Positions 1 to 4,920 of a DNA stretch of 6,175 nt are shown here, piece by piece. Origin of the DNA: Chloroflexota bacterium (GTDB lineage Bacteria > Chloroflexota > Limnocylindria > Limnocylindrales > CSP1-4); NCBI GenBank assembly GCA_021789355.1, contig JAJYJR010000368.1, positions 1-6,175 of the forward strand, in the 5' to 3' direction. Position numbers and translations under genes: made by a program. Numbering within the stretch: position 1 is the first letter of the stretch; each line of letters opens with the position of its first letter. The notes beneath the pieces were generated by a model. It worked only from the letters and a program-made list of their open reading frames with translations, made no database searches and had not been told where the DNA came from.

Positions 1-504
1 GGATGCCCGGATGTCCAGGTACTGGCCCTCGCACAGCGCCAGGCAGGTGTCGTCGTACAGCCGCATGAGGCGCAGGACCTTGCGGTCGCTGAACCCGAGG
101 TCGGTCAGCCGGTGGAGCGCGAGCCGCGAGAGCACGAACAGCGTGTCGCCGGCGTTGATCGCCTGTCCGACACCGTAGACCGTCCAGAGCGCGGCCCGGT
201 GGCGCCGTTCCACGTCGCGGTCCTCGATGTCGTCGTGGACCAGGCTGAAGTTGTGGCCCAGCTCGACGGCGGCGGCGCCCGCGAGCGCACGCCGGTGATC
301 CCCCGCGATGGAGGCGTAGGCGAGCAGGCCGAGGAGCGGGCGGAGCCGCTTGCCGCTGAGTCCGGACGGGCCGTCGAGCCCGAGGTGGTAGCGCACCATC
401 TCGTAGAGACCGCGGGTCGCGGGGGCATCCACGGCGTCGACGACCTGGAGGATCTCGGCTTCGGTGTCGGCGATCATGGCCTGCAGGTCGGCCTGGGTCA
501 GCAC
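1..504 (-). CDS. Polyprenyl (probably geranylgeranyl) diphosphate synthase, N-terminal part
   Basis: Short-chain trans-prenyltransferase that condenses isopentenyl diphosphate with allylic diphosphates to feed isoprenoid, carotenoid, quinone or lipid synthesis. The 168 visible residues, read from GTG at 504, run off the left edge; a full-length enzyme would have about 320-350. Seen: GKRLRP at residues 51-56 (IPP-binding region), the first aspartate-rich motif HDDIED around residues 90-95 (D91, D92, D95), GDTLF at 119-123, and GQYLDI at 160-165. The second DDxxD motif is off-window. Phe86 sits five residues before the first aspartate; an aromatic residue there is linked in known enzymes to a product of about GGPP length, so C20 is the inferred product. 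GTG at 504 was chosen over ATG at 477 because a -10 hexamer (TATCAT) ends 7 nt before it. No RBS is seen, so the transcript is probably leaderless. It diverges from recO. Confidence 0.93.
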   Translation of the reverse strand, partial: MLTQADLQAMIADTEAEILQVVDAVDAPATRGLYEMVRYHLGLDGPSGLSGKRLRPLLGLLAYASIAGDHRRALAGAAAVELGHNFSLVHDDIEDRDVERRHRAALWTVYGVGQAINAGDTLFVLSRLALHRLTDLGFSDRKVLRLMRLYDDTCLALCEGQYLDIRAS

Positions 505-511
505 GCCGACG

Positions 512-517
512 ATGATA
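512..517 (-). promoter_or_regulatory. -10 box of a leaderless promoter for the prenyl synthase
   Basis: On the minus strand the hexamer TATCAT (5 of 6 to TATAAT) lies 7 nt before the GTG at 504. That places the transcription start at or next to the start codon. No convincing -35 box and no Shine-Dalgarno sequence are visible. Function is inferred from sequence and spacing, and from two similar cases in this window. Confidence 0.5.
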
Positions 518-524
518 CAGGCGC

Positions 525-530
525 TACGCT
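525..530 (+). promoter_or_regulatory. -10 box of a leaderless promoter for recO
   Basis: TACGCT fits the TAnnnT pattern and ends 6 nt before the ATG at 537. No purine-rich ribosome binding site lies between it and the start. It is separated by only 7 bp from the opposing -10 box at 512-517, so the two polymerases would compete for the same short stretch. No recognisable -35 box. Confidence 0.45.
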
Positions 531-536
531 TGCGAC

Positions 537-1301
537 ATGCCCGTGCCGCGCGTCTACAAGTCCGCCGCGATCGTGCTGTCGCGGTTCGACCTCGGCGAGG
601 CGGACCGTGTCCTCACCCTGCTGACGCCCCACGACGGCAAGCTGAAGGCGATCGCCAAGGGGGTGCGGCGGCCGCAAAGCCGCCTCGGCGGCAGCCTGGA
701 GCCGTTCGCCGAGCTGCACCTGGTCCTGGCGCACGGGCGCACCTTCGACGTGGTTACGCAGGCCACGGTGCGACACGCCTGGCTCGCGCTCCGCGACCGC
801 CTGGAATCCACGGCGACGGCCTGGTACCTGTCGGAGCTGATCGAGCGGTCGACCGAGGAACGGGCCCCCGCTCCCCGGCTCTACGAGTTGCTCTCCCGCG
901 CCTTCGGATACCTCGACGCGCGCCTGCCACCCGGGCGCGTCGCGCGATGGTTCGAGTTCGGACTCACCGACGAGCTTGGCCTGCGGCCGGAGGTCGACCG
1001 GTGCGTGGAGTGCGACCGGCGCCTGGAGGCCGGCGAGACGTACCGGTGGGTGCCGGCCCTGGGCGGGCTGCTCTGCGCCGATCACCCGGGGCCGATCGCG
1101 GAACGCGCCAGCCTCTCCAGCGACGCGCTCCGGCTGCTGAAGGCCTACCGGCACCTGCCTCTGGAGCAGGTCGCCGACCTGCGGTTGCCCGTGGCCGTGG
1201 AGACGGAGGCCGAGCAGGCGATGCGGCTCTTCGTCCGCCACGTGCTGGAACGCGAGGCGCGCTCGTTGGAGTTCCTCGACGAGGTCCGGACGCACCACTG
1301 A
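537..1301 (+). CDS. recO: DNA repair protein RecO
   Basis: Recombination mediator of the RecFOR pathway. It binds single-stranded DNA and SSB, anneals strands and, with RecR, loads RecA at gaps. The 254 residues match the usual length. The N-terminal OB-fold (about residues 5-80) begins with the family-typical pattern of Y7, the SAAIVLSRFDLGEADRV stretch (9-25), LTLLT (26-30) and a basic KGVRRPQSRLGG segment (41-52). A helical domain follows. A zinc-finger-like site is visible as C156-x2-C159 ... C180-x2-H183. ATG at 537 gives the normal RecO N-terminus and sits 6 nt after a -10-like hexamer. It is divergent from the prenyl synthase; the stop codon abuts a tandem repeat array. Cytoplasmic. 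Nothing unusual in the protein itself. Confidence 0.95.
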   Translation: MPVPRVYKSAAIVLSRFDLGEADRVLTLLTPHDGKLKAIAKGVRRPQSRLGGSLEPFAELHLVLAHGRTFDVVTQATVRHAWLALRDRLESTATAWYLSELIERSTEERAPAPRLYELLSRAFGYLDARLPPGRVARWFEFGLTDELGLRPEVDRCVECDRRLEAGETYRWVPALGGLLCADHPGPIAERASLSSDALRLLKAYRHLPLEQVADLRLPVAVETEAEQAMRLFVRHVLEREARSLEFLDEVRTHH

Positions 1302-1388
1302 GGAGCGCCAGCCCGGCGCGGACGCGGCACGGAGCGCCAGCCCGGCGCGGATGCGGCTCGGAGCGCCAGTCCCGCGCGAATTCGGCCC
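1302..1388 (+). repeat. Three tandem copies of a 29-bp GC-rich repeat
   Basis: Units at 1302-1330, 1331-1359 and 1360-1388, each opening with GGAGCGCCAG. Units 1 and 2 differ at only two positions (C/T at unit position 22, A/T at 28); unit 3 is more diverged. Units 1 and 2 each contain the inverted repeat GCGCC-N5-GGCGC; unit 3 keeps only a weaker GCGC...GCGC version. The array starts at the base directly after the recO stop codon. There is no spacer between units, so this is not a CRISPR array. It may fold into a row of small hairpins in the recO transcript; function unknown. Confidence 0.9.
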
Positions 1389-1590
1389 GGCGCGGCCGCC
1401 CGGGCCTGCCCTCCGAGCCGCCGCGGCCGGCCCATGGACGGATGGCACTCGACGGGGCGCCCCCCGGGCGGTACACCATCAGGGCGCGTGACGAGACGGC
1501 GCGTGGTCTGAACGGTTCCGGGGGGCGGCACCGGACGACAGCTGGCCCCGGAGGCCACGCCCGAGCCCCGTCGCCGCTGGGAGGCAGATC
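1389..1590. other. Noncoding spacer upstream of the ybaK-like gene
   Basis: About 200 bp between the tandem repeat and the next start codon. No plausible protein, tRNA or clear promoter was found. It is GC-rich, with short palindromes such as GGGGCGCCCC. The open frames that cross it have no family resemblance and low-complexity composition. A ribosome binding site (GGAGG, 1580-1584) marks its end. Confidence 0.5.
1580..1584 (+). promoter_or_regulatory. Ribosome binding site of the ybaK-like gene
   Basis: GGAGG with 6 nt to ATG at 1591. This fixes the start and shows the mRNA has a leader here, unlike the leaderless genes in the window. Confidence 0.8.
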
Positions 1591-2112
1591 ATGACCGTCC
1601 AGGAAACCGTCCGGCCGCCCCACGCCGGACTCCTCGACTGGCTCGCCAGCCACGCCATCCCCTACGAGCTCCACGAGCATCCCGTCGCGTTCACTGCCCG
1701 CGAGACCGCCCGCCTCGAGCACATCGACCCCCGCACGTTCGCCAAGACCCTGGCGATCGTGGCGGACGACGGACGCAGGGTGCTGGTCGTCGTCGACGGA
1801 GCCGACATGCTCGACCTGGTGAAGGCCCGCCGCGCCCTGGAGGCGCGCCATGTTCGCCTGCTCTCGGAGGCGGAGCTGGGCGAACTGGCCCCGACCTGCG
1901 ACCTCGGGACGATCCCGCCGGTCCCGGAGCTGTTCACGTTGCCGGTTTTCGCGGACTACGCGGTGCGGGACGACCCGCGCATCACGTTCCACGCCGGGAG
2001 CCACCGCTACTGCGTGCGCGTCGATCGCGTGGCCTGGGAGCTTGCCGCCGGCGTCACGTACGCGGACCTCGCGGAGGAGCGCGACGCGCGGCCACGCTGG
2101 GCGCTGTCGTAG
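1591..2112 (+). CDS. YbaK/ProX-type aminoacyl-tRNA deacylase
   Basis: Single-domain trans-editing protein of the YbaK/prolyl-tRNA-synthetase-associated superfamily (173 aa, typical length about 150-175). Family members hydrolyse mischarged tRNAs such as Cys- or Ala-tRNA(Pro). Seen: the N-terminal YELHEHPVAFTARE stretch (25-38), the Lys in FAKTLAIV (K52, matching the conserved catalytic lysine of YbaK), VDGADMLDLVK (68-78), the glycine loop GTIPPVP (106-112) followed by LFTLPVFAD (114-122), and ITFHAGSH (131-138), the family's C-terminal signature. A good RBS supports the ATG. It lies about 200 bp before glyQS and on the same strand, but a hairpin and repeat array separate them, so co-transcription is uncertain. 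Substrate specificity cannot be read from the sequence; it does not look like a close YbaK (Cys-tRNA) copy, so no symbol is given. Confidence 0.85.
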   Translation: MTVQETVRPPHAGLLDWLASHAIPYELHEHPVAFTARETARLEHIDPRTFAKTLAIVADDGRRVLVVVDGADMLDLVKARRALEARHVRLLSEAELGELAPTCDLGTIPPVPELFTLPVFADYAVRDDPRITFHAGSHRYCVRVDRVAWELAAGVTYADLAEERDARPRWALS

Positions 2113-2130
2113 GGGCGAGGCTCCGAGCGG

Positions 2131-2162
2131 CGCCCGGGTCGGCACGGCGGTCGACCCGGGCG
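2131..2162 (+). terminator. Strong GC hairpin after the ybaK-like gene, possible terminator
   Basis: Perfect 11-bp stem: 2131-2141 (CGCCCGGGTCG) pairs with 2152-2162 (CGACCCGGGCG) around a 10-nt loop. It lies 19 nt after the stop codon. There is no following T tract, so it is not a classical intrinsic terminator; it may pause transcription or protect the 3' end. Its right arm is part of the first 17-bp repeat unit (2150-2166). Confidence 0.4.
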
Positions 2163-2200
2163 GCCCGTCGACCCGGGCGGCCCGTCGACCCGGGCCGGGT
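2150..2200 (+). repeat. Three tandem copies of a 17-bp repeat
   Basis: GTCGACCCGGGCGGCCC at 2150-2166 and 2167-2183 (identical), then a third copy at 2184-2200 that shares the first 12 bases and diverges after. Each unit joins two palindromes, GTCGAC and CCCGGG, overlapping at one C. It is unrelated in sequence to the 29-bp array downstream of recO, yet has the same copy number. Function unknown. Confidence 0.88.
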
Positions 2201-2241
2201 TCCCATCCGGGCATCCGCGATTCCGCCGGTGCCGCTCGTGC

Positions 2242-2247
2242 GAGAAT
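2242..2247 (+). promoter_or_regulatory. Candidate -10 box of glyQS
   Basis: GAGAAT (4 of 6 to TATAAT), preceded by TGC as in an extended -10, with no visible -35 box. It would give a leader of roughly 55 nt before the GTG at 2310. No T-box specifier or antiterminator structure was recognised in the 197-bp gap between the two genes. Weak call. Confidence 0.22.
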
Positions 2248-2292
2248 GCGTGCGTTCCCGCGGTGCCCAGCGCGCAGCCACGCTCATTGCAC

Positions 2293-2297
2293 AGGAG
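2293..2297 (+). promoter_or_regulatory. Ribosome binding site that decides the glyQS start
   Basis: AGGAG, 12 nt before GTG at 2310; the spacing is somewhat long. It favours GTG 2310 over the in-frame ATG at 2229, which has no RBS and would add 27 residues with no family resemblance. Confidence 0.5.
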
Positions 2298-2309
2298 CCA
2301 CGCCCAGCC

Positions 2310-3734
2310 GTGACCGACAAGACCGACCCCCACCGCCCGTCCGATCCGGCATCCGACCCCGGGCCCGCGGTCGCCGCGCTCGACACGATCGTCTCGCTCT
2401 CGAAGCGCCGCGGCTTCATTTTCCCGAGCTCGGAGATCTACGGCGGCATCAACGCCGTCTGGGACTACGGGCCGCTCGGCGTGGAGCTCAAGAACAACGT
2501 GAAGCGCGCCTGGTGGCGCGCGATGGTGCAGGAGCGCGACGACATCGTCGGGCTGGACGCCGGGATCCTCATGGCACCGCAGGTCTGGGTGACCTCCGGC
2601 CACGTGGCGTCGTTCTCCGACCCTCTCGTCGAGTGCGAGACGTGCCACCGTCGGTTTCGCCTCGACGAGCTGCCCGGGGCCGAGGATCTCACCCAGACCG
2701 AGCTCCGCGACCCGGAGATCGTGGACCGCCTGGGTTTGCGGTGCCCGGTCGACCAGGGGAAGCTGAGCGCCCCGCGCCGGTTCAACCTGATGTTCCGGAC
2801 CCACATGGGACCGGTCGAGGAGGCCGCCGCGCTGGTGTACCTCCGCCCGGAGACCGCCCAGGGCATCTACGTGAACTTCCGGAACGTCCGCGAGACGAGC
2901 CGCAAGAAGCTCCCGTTCGGCATCGCCCAGGTGGGCAAGGCGTTCCGCAACGAGATCAGCCCCGGCAACTTCGTCTTCCGGATGCGCGAGTTCGAGCAGA
3001 TGGAGATGCAGTACTTCGTGAAGCCGGAGACGGCGTCGGCGCACTTCGAGGAGTGGAAGCCCCGGCGGCGCGCATGGTACGAGCAGTACGGTGTGAACCC
3101 GGCCCGGCTCCGCTTCCGCGAGCACGCGCCCGATGAGCTTGCCCACTACGCGAAGAAGGCCGTGGACGTGGAGTATCGCTTCCCCTTCGGGTGGAAGGAA
3201 CTGGAGGGGATCCACAACCGGGGCGACTGGGACCTGGGACGGCACCAGGAGGCGACCGGGGAGAACCTCGAGTACTTCGACCAGGCCACCAACGAGCACT
3301 ACGTGCCCTGGATCGTCGAGACGTCCGCGGGCGCCGATCGCGCGGCGTTCACGTTCCTGATCGACGCGTATCGCGAGGAGGAGGTCAGGGGCGAGACGCG
3401 CGTGGTGCTCTCGTTTCACCCCGACCTCGCGCCGTACAAGGTGGCCGTGCTGCCGCTGCTCAAGAAGCGGCCCGAGATCGTCGAGCTGTGTCACCGGATC
3501 CGCGACGACCTGAAGCGCGACGTGATGGCCGTCTACGACGACACAGCGTCGATCGGCAAGCTCTACCGCCGACAGGACGAGATCGGGACGCCGTACTGCG
3601 TGACCGTGGACGTGGACTCGCTCGAGGACCGCGCCGTGACGGTGCGCGACCGGGACTCGATGGAGCAGGTCCGGGTGCCGCTCGAGGGCGTCCGGACGTA
3701 CGTCGTGGACCGGCTGGCCGCCTCGCGGCGGTAG
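2310..3734 (+). CDS. glyQS: Glycyl-tRNA synthetase (class II, alpha2 type)
   Basis: Charges tRNA(Gly) with glycine using ATP; cytoplasmic homodimer of class IIa. The 474 residues fit the single-chain bacterial type (about 440-480), not the split alpha2-beta2 enzyme. Seen: the N-terminal LSKRRGFIFPSSEIYGG signature (30-46), DYGPLG (52-57), the motif 1 region through TSGHVASFSDPLV (95-107), ETAQGIYVNF (181-190), motif 2 FRNEIS...FRMREFEQME (212-232, catalytic R213), motif 3 SAGADRAAFTFL (339-350, R344), and the anticodon-binding domain from about residue 365 (SFHPDLAPYKVAVLPL, 368-383) to ASIGKLYRRQDEIGTPYC (413-430). An insertion after motif 1 carries C109-x2-C112 and C145-P-V-D148; relatives with a zinc ribbon usually show CPxC, so the fourth ligand is Asp here. 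The first ~22 residues are a Pro/Asp-rich tail, probably disordered. The only gene between the ybaK-like gene and the convergent hemerythrin. Confidence 0.96.
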   Translation: MTDKTDPHRPSDPASDPGPAVAALDTIVSLSKRRGFIFPSSEIYGGINAVWDYGPLGVELKNNVKRAWWRAMVQERDDIVGLDAGILMAPQVWVTSGHVASFSDPLVECETCHRRFRLDELPGAEDLTQTELRDPEIVDRLGLRCPVDQGKLSAPRRFNLMFRTHMGPVEEAAALVYLRPETAQGIYVNFRNVRETSRKKLPFGIAQVGKAFRNEISPGNFVFRMREFEQMEMQYFVKPETASAHFEEWKPRRRAWYEQYGVNPARLRFREHAPDELAHYAKKAVDVEYRFPFGWKELEGIHNRGDWDLGRHQEATGENLEYFDQATNEHYVPWIVETSAGADRAAFTFLIDAYREEEVRGETRVVLSFHPDLAPYKVAVLPLLKKRPEIVELCHRIRDDLKRDVMAVYDDTASIGKLYRRQDEIGTPYCVTVDVDSLEDRAVTVRDRDSMEQVRVPLEGVRTYVVDRLAASRR

Positions 3735-3735
3735 C

Positions 3736-3757
3736 CCGCCCGGCGAGGGCCCGGCGG
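3736..3757. terminator. Short GC hairpin between convergent genes
   Basis: The 28-bp gap between the stops of glyQS and the hemerythrin gene holds CCGCC-C-GG...CC-C-GGCGG: a stem of 5 + 2 pairs with one C-C mismatch and a 6-nt loop. It could act on both transcripts. There is no T tract on either side, so the call is weak. Confidence 0.3.
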
Positions 3758-3762
3758 CCGCG

Positions 3763-4260
3763 TCAGGCCCGGGTCGCCTGCCTCGCGTCGAGCGCGTCGA
3801 CGATCGCGGACAGCTGCACGTCTGTCAGCTCGTGCTCGAGGATGGGGGTGTACATCTCCTCCTCGGCGAGGTGGACCTTGAGCAGGGCGTAGAGCCGGTA
3901 CAGCGCGCGCCGCACGTCCATCAGCCAGGGCGACCCCTGCGTGACGCGGGTCGTCCCCGACGAATGCGCCAGCTGACCGATGGCGTCCAGGAGCTGGCGA
4001 ATCTGGTCGTGTTCCCGGGACATGGGCGTCATGGAATGCCGGTTCTGCATGAGTCGCTCGAATGACGGGTAGAGCGTCTCCTGCACGGCGGCCATGTGCG
4101 GCAGCAGGTCGGCGGTCAGGAAGTCATGCTCCTGCCGCAGCCGTTCCTGCAGGACCTCGCGCGGGGTCTCCGCTGCCTGGTCCGCGATCAGGCGCAGGTC
4201 GTCGACGTGCGGCATGATCCTCGTGTGCTCGGCGCAGAGCCGATCGGTAAGCGACGGCAT
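3763..4260 (-). CDS. Hemerythrin-like HHE cation-binding protein
   Basis: Four-helix-bundle protein (165 aa) of the HHE/hemerythrin superfamily, which binds a di-iron centre and serves in O2, NO or peroxide sensing, iron handling or stress protection. Candidate ligands: H12 in helix A (AEHTRI), H55 in helix B (LLPHMAAVQETLYP, 52-65), H84 in helix C (REHDQI) and H130 with E134/E135 in helix D (VHLAEEEMY, 129-137). The LYP that ends helix B and the MYTPIL after helix D (136-141) are typical of the family. H18 and H45 are further histidines nearby. Unusual: the acidic residue normally found four after the helix B histidine is Val59, with Q60 and E61 next to it, so the metal site may be altered. 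No signal peptide or membrane segment; cytoplasmic. ATG at 4260 has a strong RBS. Divergent from the ArsR regulator and convergent with glyQS. The specific role is unknown. Confidence 0.85.
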   Translation of the reverse strand: MPSLTDRLCAEHTRIMPHVDDLRLIADQAAETPREVLQERLRQEHDFLTADLLPHMAAVQETLYPSFERLMQNRHSMTPMSREHDQIRQLLDAIGQLAHSSGTTRVTQGSPWLMDVRRALYRLYALLKVHLAEEEMYTPILEHELTDVQLSAIVDALDARQATRA

Positions 4261-4265
4261 TCGGT

Positions 4266-4270
4266 CTCCT
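4266..4270 (-). promoter_or_regulatory. Ribosome binding site of the hemerythrin gene
   Basis: AGGAG on the minus strand (AAGGAG with the next base) 5 nt before ATG at 4260. It confirms the start and that this transcript has a leader. Confidence 0.8.
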
Positions 4271-4362
4271 TGTTGCTGTCGGGCCGCGGCCGCACCCGCA
4301 CTGCCGCTGCGGCGGCTGTCTCAACGCTCGCTCGCGACGGGTGGAGGAGGAAGGGCCTTAGG

Positions 4363-4387
4363 TGCCCAATCGGGGGGCCGATGGGCA
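4363..4387. promoter_or_regulatory. Inverted repeat, possible operator or leader hairpin
   Basis: TGCCCAATCGG (4363-4373) pairs with CCGATGGGCA (4378-4387) with one bulged A and a GGGG loop: 10 base pairs in all. It lies between two divergent genes, so it is not the end of either; a regulator site or a hairpin in the leader of the hemerythrin mRNA are the plausible roles. No protein can be assigned. Confidence 0.4.
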
Positions 4388-4472
4388 GGACGCATGGCGG
4401 GGTCGGCGCGGAGCCACACGTCGGATGGCCCCCGGCCGCGAAGGGCTCCAGGGGCAGGTGAAGGTCTGCCGG

Positions 4473-4496
4473 GCGGCCCCCCGGGGAGGGGGCCGC
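4473..4496. repeat. Perfect 9-bp GC inverted repeat
   Basis: GCGGCCCCC (4473-4481) pairs with GGGGGCCGC (4488-4496) around a 6-nt loop. It ends about 50 bp upstream of the ArsR -10 box. If the ArsR transcript is leaderless it lies outside that RNA, so it would act as DNA or in a transcript from further upstream. At this GC content some such palindromes arise by chance. Confidence 0.45.
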
Positions 4497-4548
4497 GCGG
4501 CCCTCACAATTCCGTCCCTCCGGACTGGTCTCCGCGTGCGCATATACC

Positions 4549-4554
4549 GATACT
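4549..4554 (+). promoter_or_regulatory. -10 box of the ArsR-led operon, leaderless
   Basis: GATACT (4 of 6 to TATAAT) ends 7 nt before ATG at 4562; no ribosome binding site precedes the ATG (TGCTCCC lies between). This is the same geometry as at 512-517 and 525-530. The direct repeat ATAC-CG-ATAC (4544-4553) overlaps the box and could be part of an operator. No clear -35 box. Confidence 0.42.
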
Positions 4555-4561
4555 TGCTCCC

Positions 4562-4909
4562 ATGGACGAGATCCTCACGTTACAGGCCGACGTCCTGAAG
4601 ACGCTCTCGAACGCGCATCGGCTCGAGATCATCGAGCACCTGGCGCATCACGGGGCCTGCGATGTCACGCGCCTGGCCGAGGACATCGGCATGAACCAGC
4701 CGAGTGTCTCGCAGCATCTGGCGGTGCTGCGAGCAGCCGGGCTGGTGGAGGCCGTGCGGAACGGCCGCGAGGTGCACTACCACCTGTCCGACCCGGAGGT
4801 GGCGGATGCCTGCCGGATCATGCAGCGCGTCCTCATGCGCCGGCTCGCACGACTCGGCGCCCTGTCGACACGAGCAACCGAGCGCCTCGACAACCCACTC
4901 TCCGTGTGA
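4562..4909 (+). CDS. ArsR-family winged-helix transcriptional regulator
   Basis: Small DNA-binding repressor (115 aa), acting as a dimer. Seen: an N-terminal helix with LKTLSNAHRLEIIEHL (12-27), matching the family's 'ALadptRl.Il..L' start; helix-turn-helix with recognition helix NQPSVSQHLAVLRAAGLV (45-62); wing NGREVHYHLSD (67-77); and a C-terminal dimerisation helix (78-100). There are two cysteines: C33 before the HTH, at the place of the metal-box cysteine CxCD of E. coli ArsR (here G-A-C-D), and C84 in the last helix. A full CxC metal box is absent. In the sulfur-responsive ArsR proteins (SqrR, BigR and relatives) two cysteines form a polysulfide bridge, but the spacing there differs. 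It heads an operon of sulfur-carrier genes, with 11 nt to the next start, so it probably represses its own operon and responds to a sulfur species (inference). Confidence 0.9.
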   Translation: MDEILTLQADVLKTLSNAHRLEIIEHLAHHGACDVTRLAEDIGMNQPSVSQHLAVLRAAGLVEAVRNGREVHYHLSDPEVADACRIMQRVLMRRLARLGALSTRATERLDNPLSV

Positions 4910-4920
4910 GGTCACGCCGA

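Larger units (their letters stand above)
4261..4561. other. Noncoding divergent regulatory region with inverted repeats
   Basis: 301 bp between the divergent hemerythrin and ArsR genes. No credible gene is seen; open frames here lack family features. It contains two notable inverted repeats, listed separately (4363-4387 and 4473-4496), the hemerythrin RBS at the left end and the ArsR -10 box at the right end. The 40 bp next to the ArsR start are markedly more A/T-rich than the rest, as expected for a promoter and operator. Confidence 0.6.

Noticed and set aside
1302..1388. CRISPR array
   Set aside because: Units are contiguous with no unique spacers and there are no cas genes.
464..1594. Long plus-strand frame crossing recO and the spacer
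   Set aside because: Arg/Pro/Ala-rich shadow of recO in another frame, with no family motif; recO is certain here.
2150..2200. Recombination site or attachment site made of GTCGAC/CCCGGG palindromes
   Set aside because: No integrase, tRNA gene or other mobile-element trace nearby; a slippage-type tandem repeat explains it better.
2229..2309. Upstream ATG start for glyQS adding 27 residues
   Set aside because: No RBS in front, no family resemblance in the added residues, and the RBS at 2293-2297 points to GTG 2310.
2113..2309. T-box riboswitch upstream of glyQS
   Set aside because: No T-box consensus, specifier loop or antiterminator is recognisable in the gap.
2007..3494. 495-codon minus-strand frame opposite glyQS
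   Set aside because: Antisense shadow produced by high-GC codon bias; the opposite strand encodes an unmistakable GlyRS.
4124..4324. Small minus-strand frame at the start of the hemerythrin gene
   Set aside because: Out-of-frame shadow; the hemerythrin frame has the RBS and conserved histidines.
4362..4598. Plus-strand frame in the divergent region overlapping the ArsR start
   Set aside because: No RBS or family features, overlaps the ArsR promoter and the start of a well-supported gene.
4906..4920. GTG start overlapping the ArsR stop for the small DsrE gene
   Set aside because: GAGGT is well placed for ATG 4921, and the five extra residues are not typical of the family.
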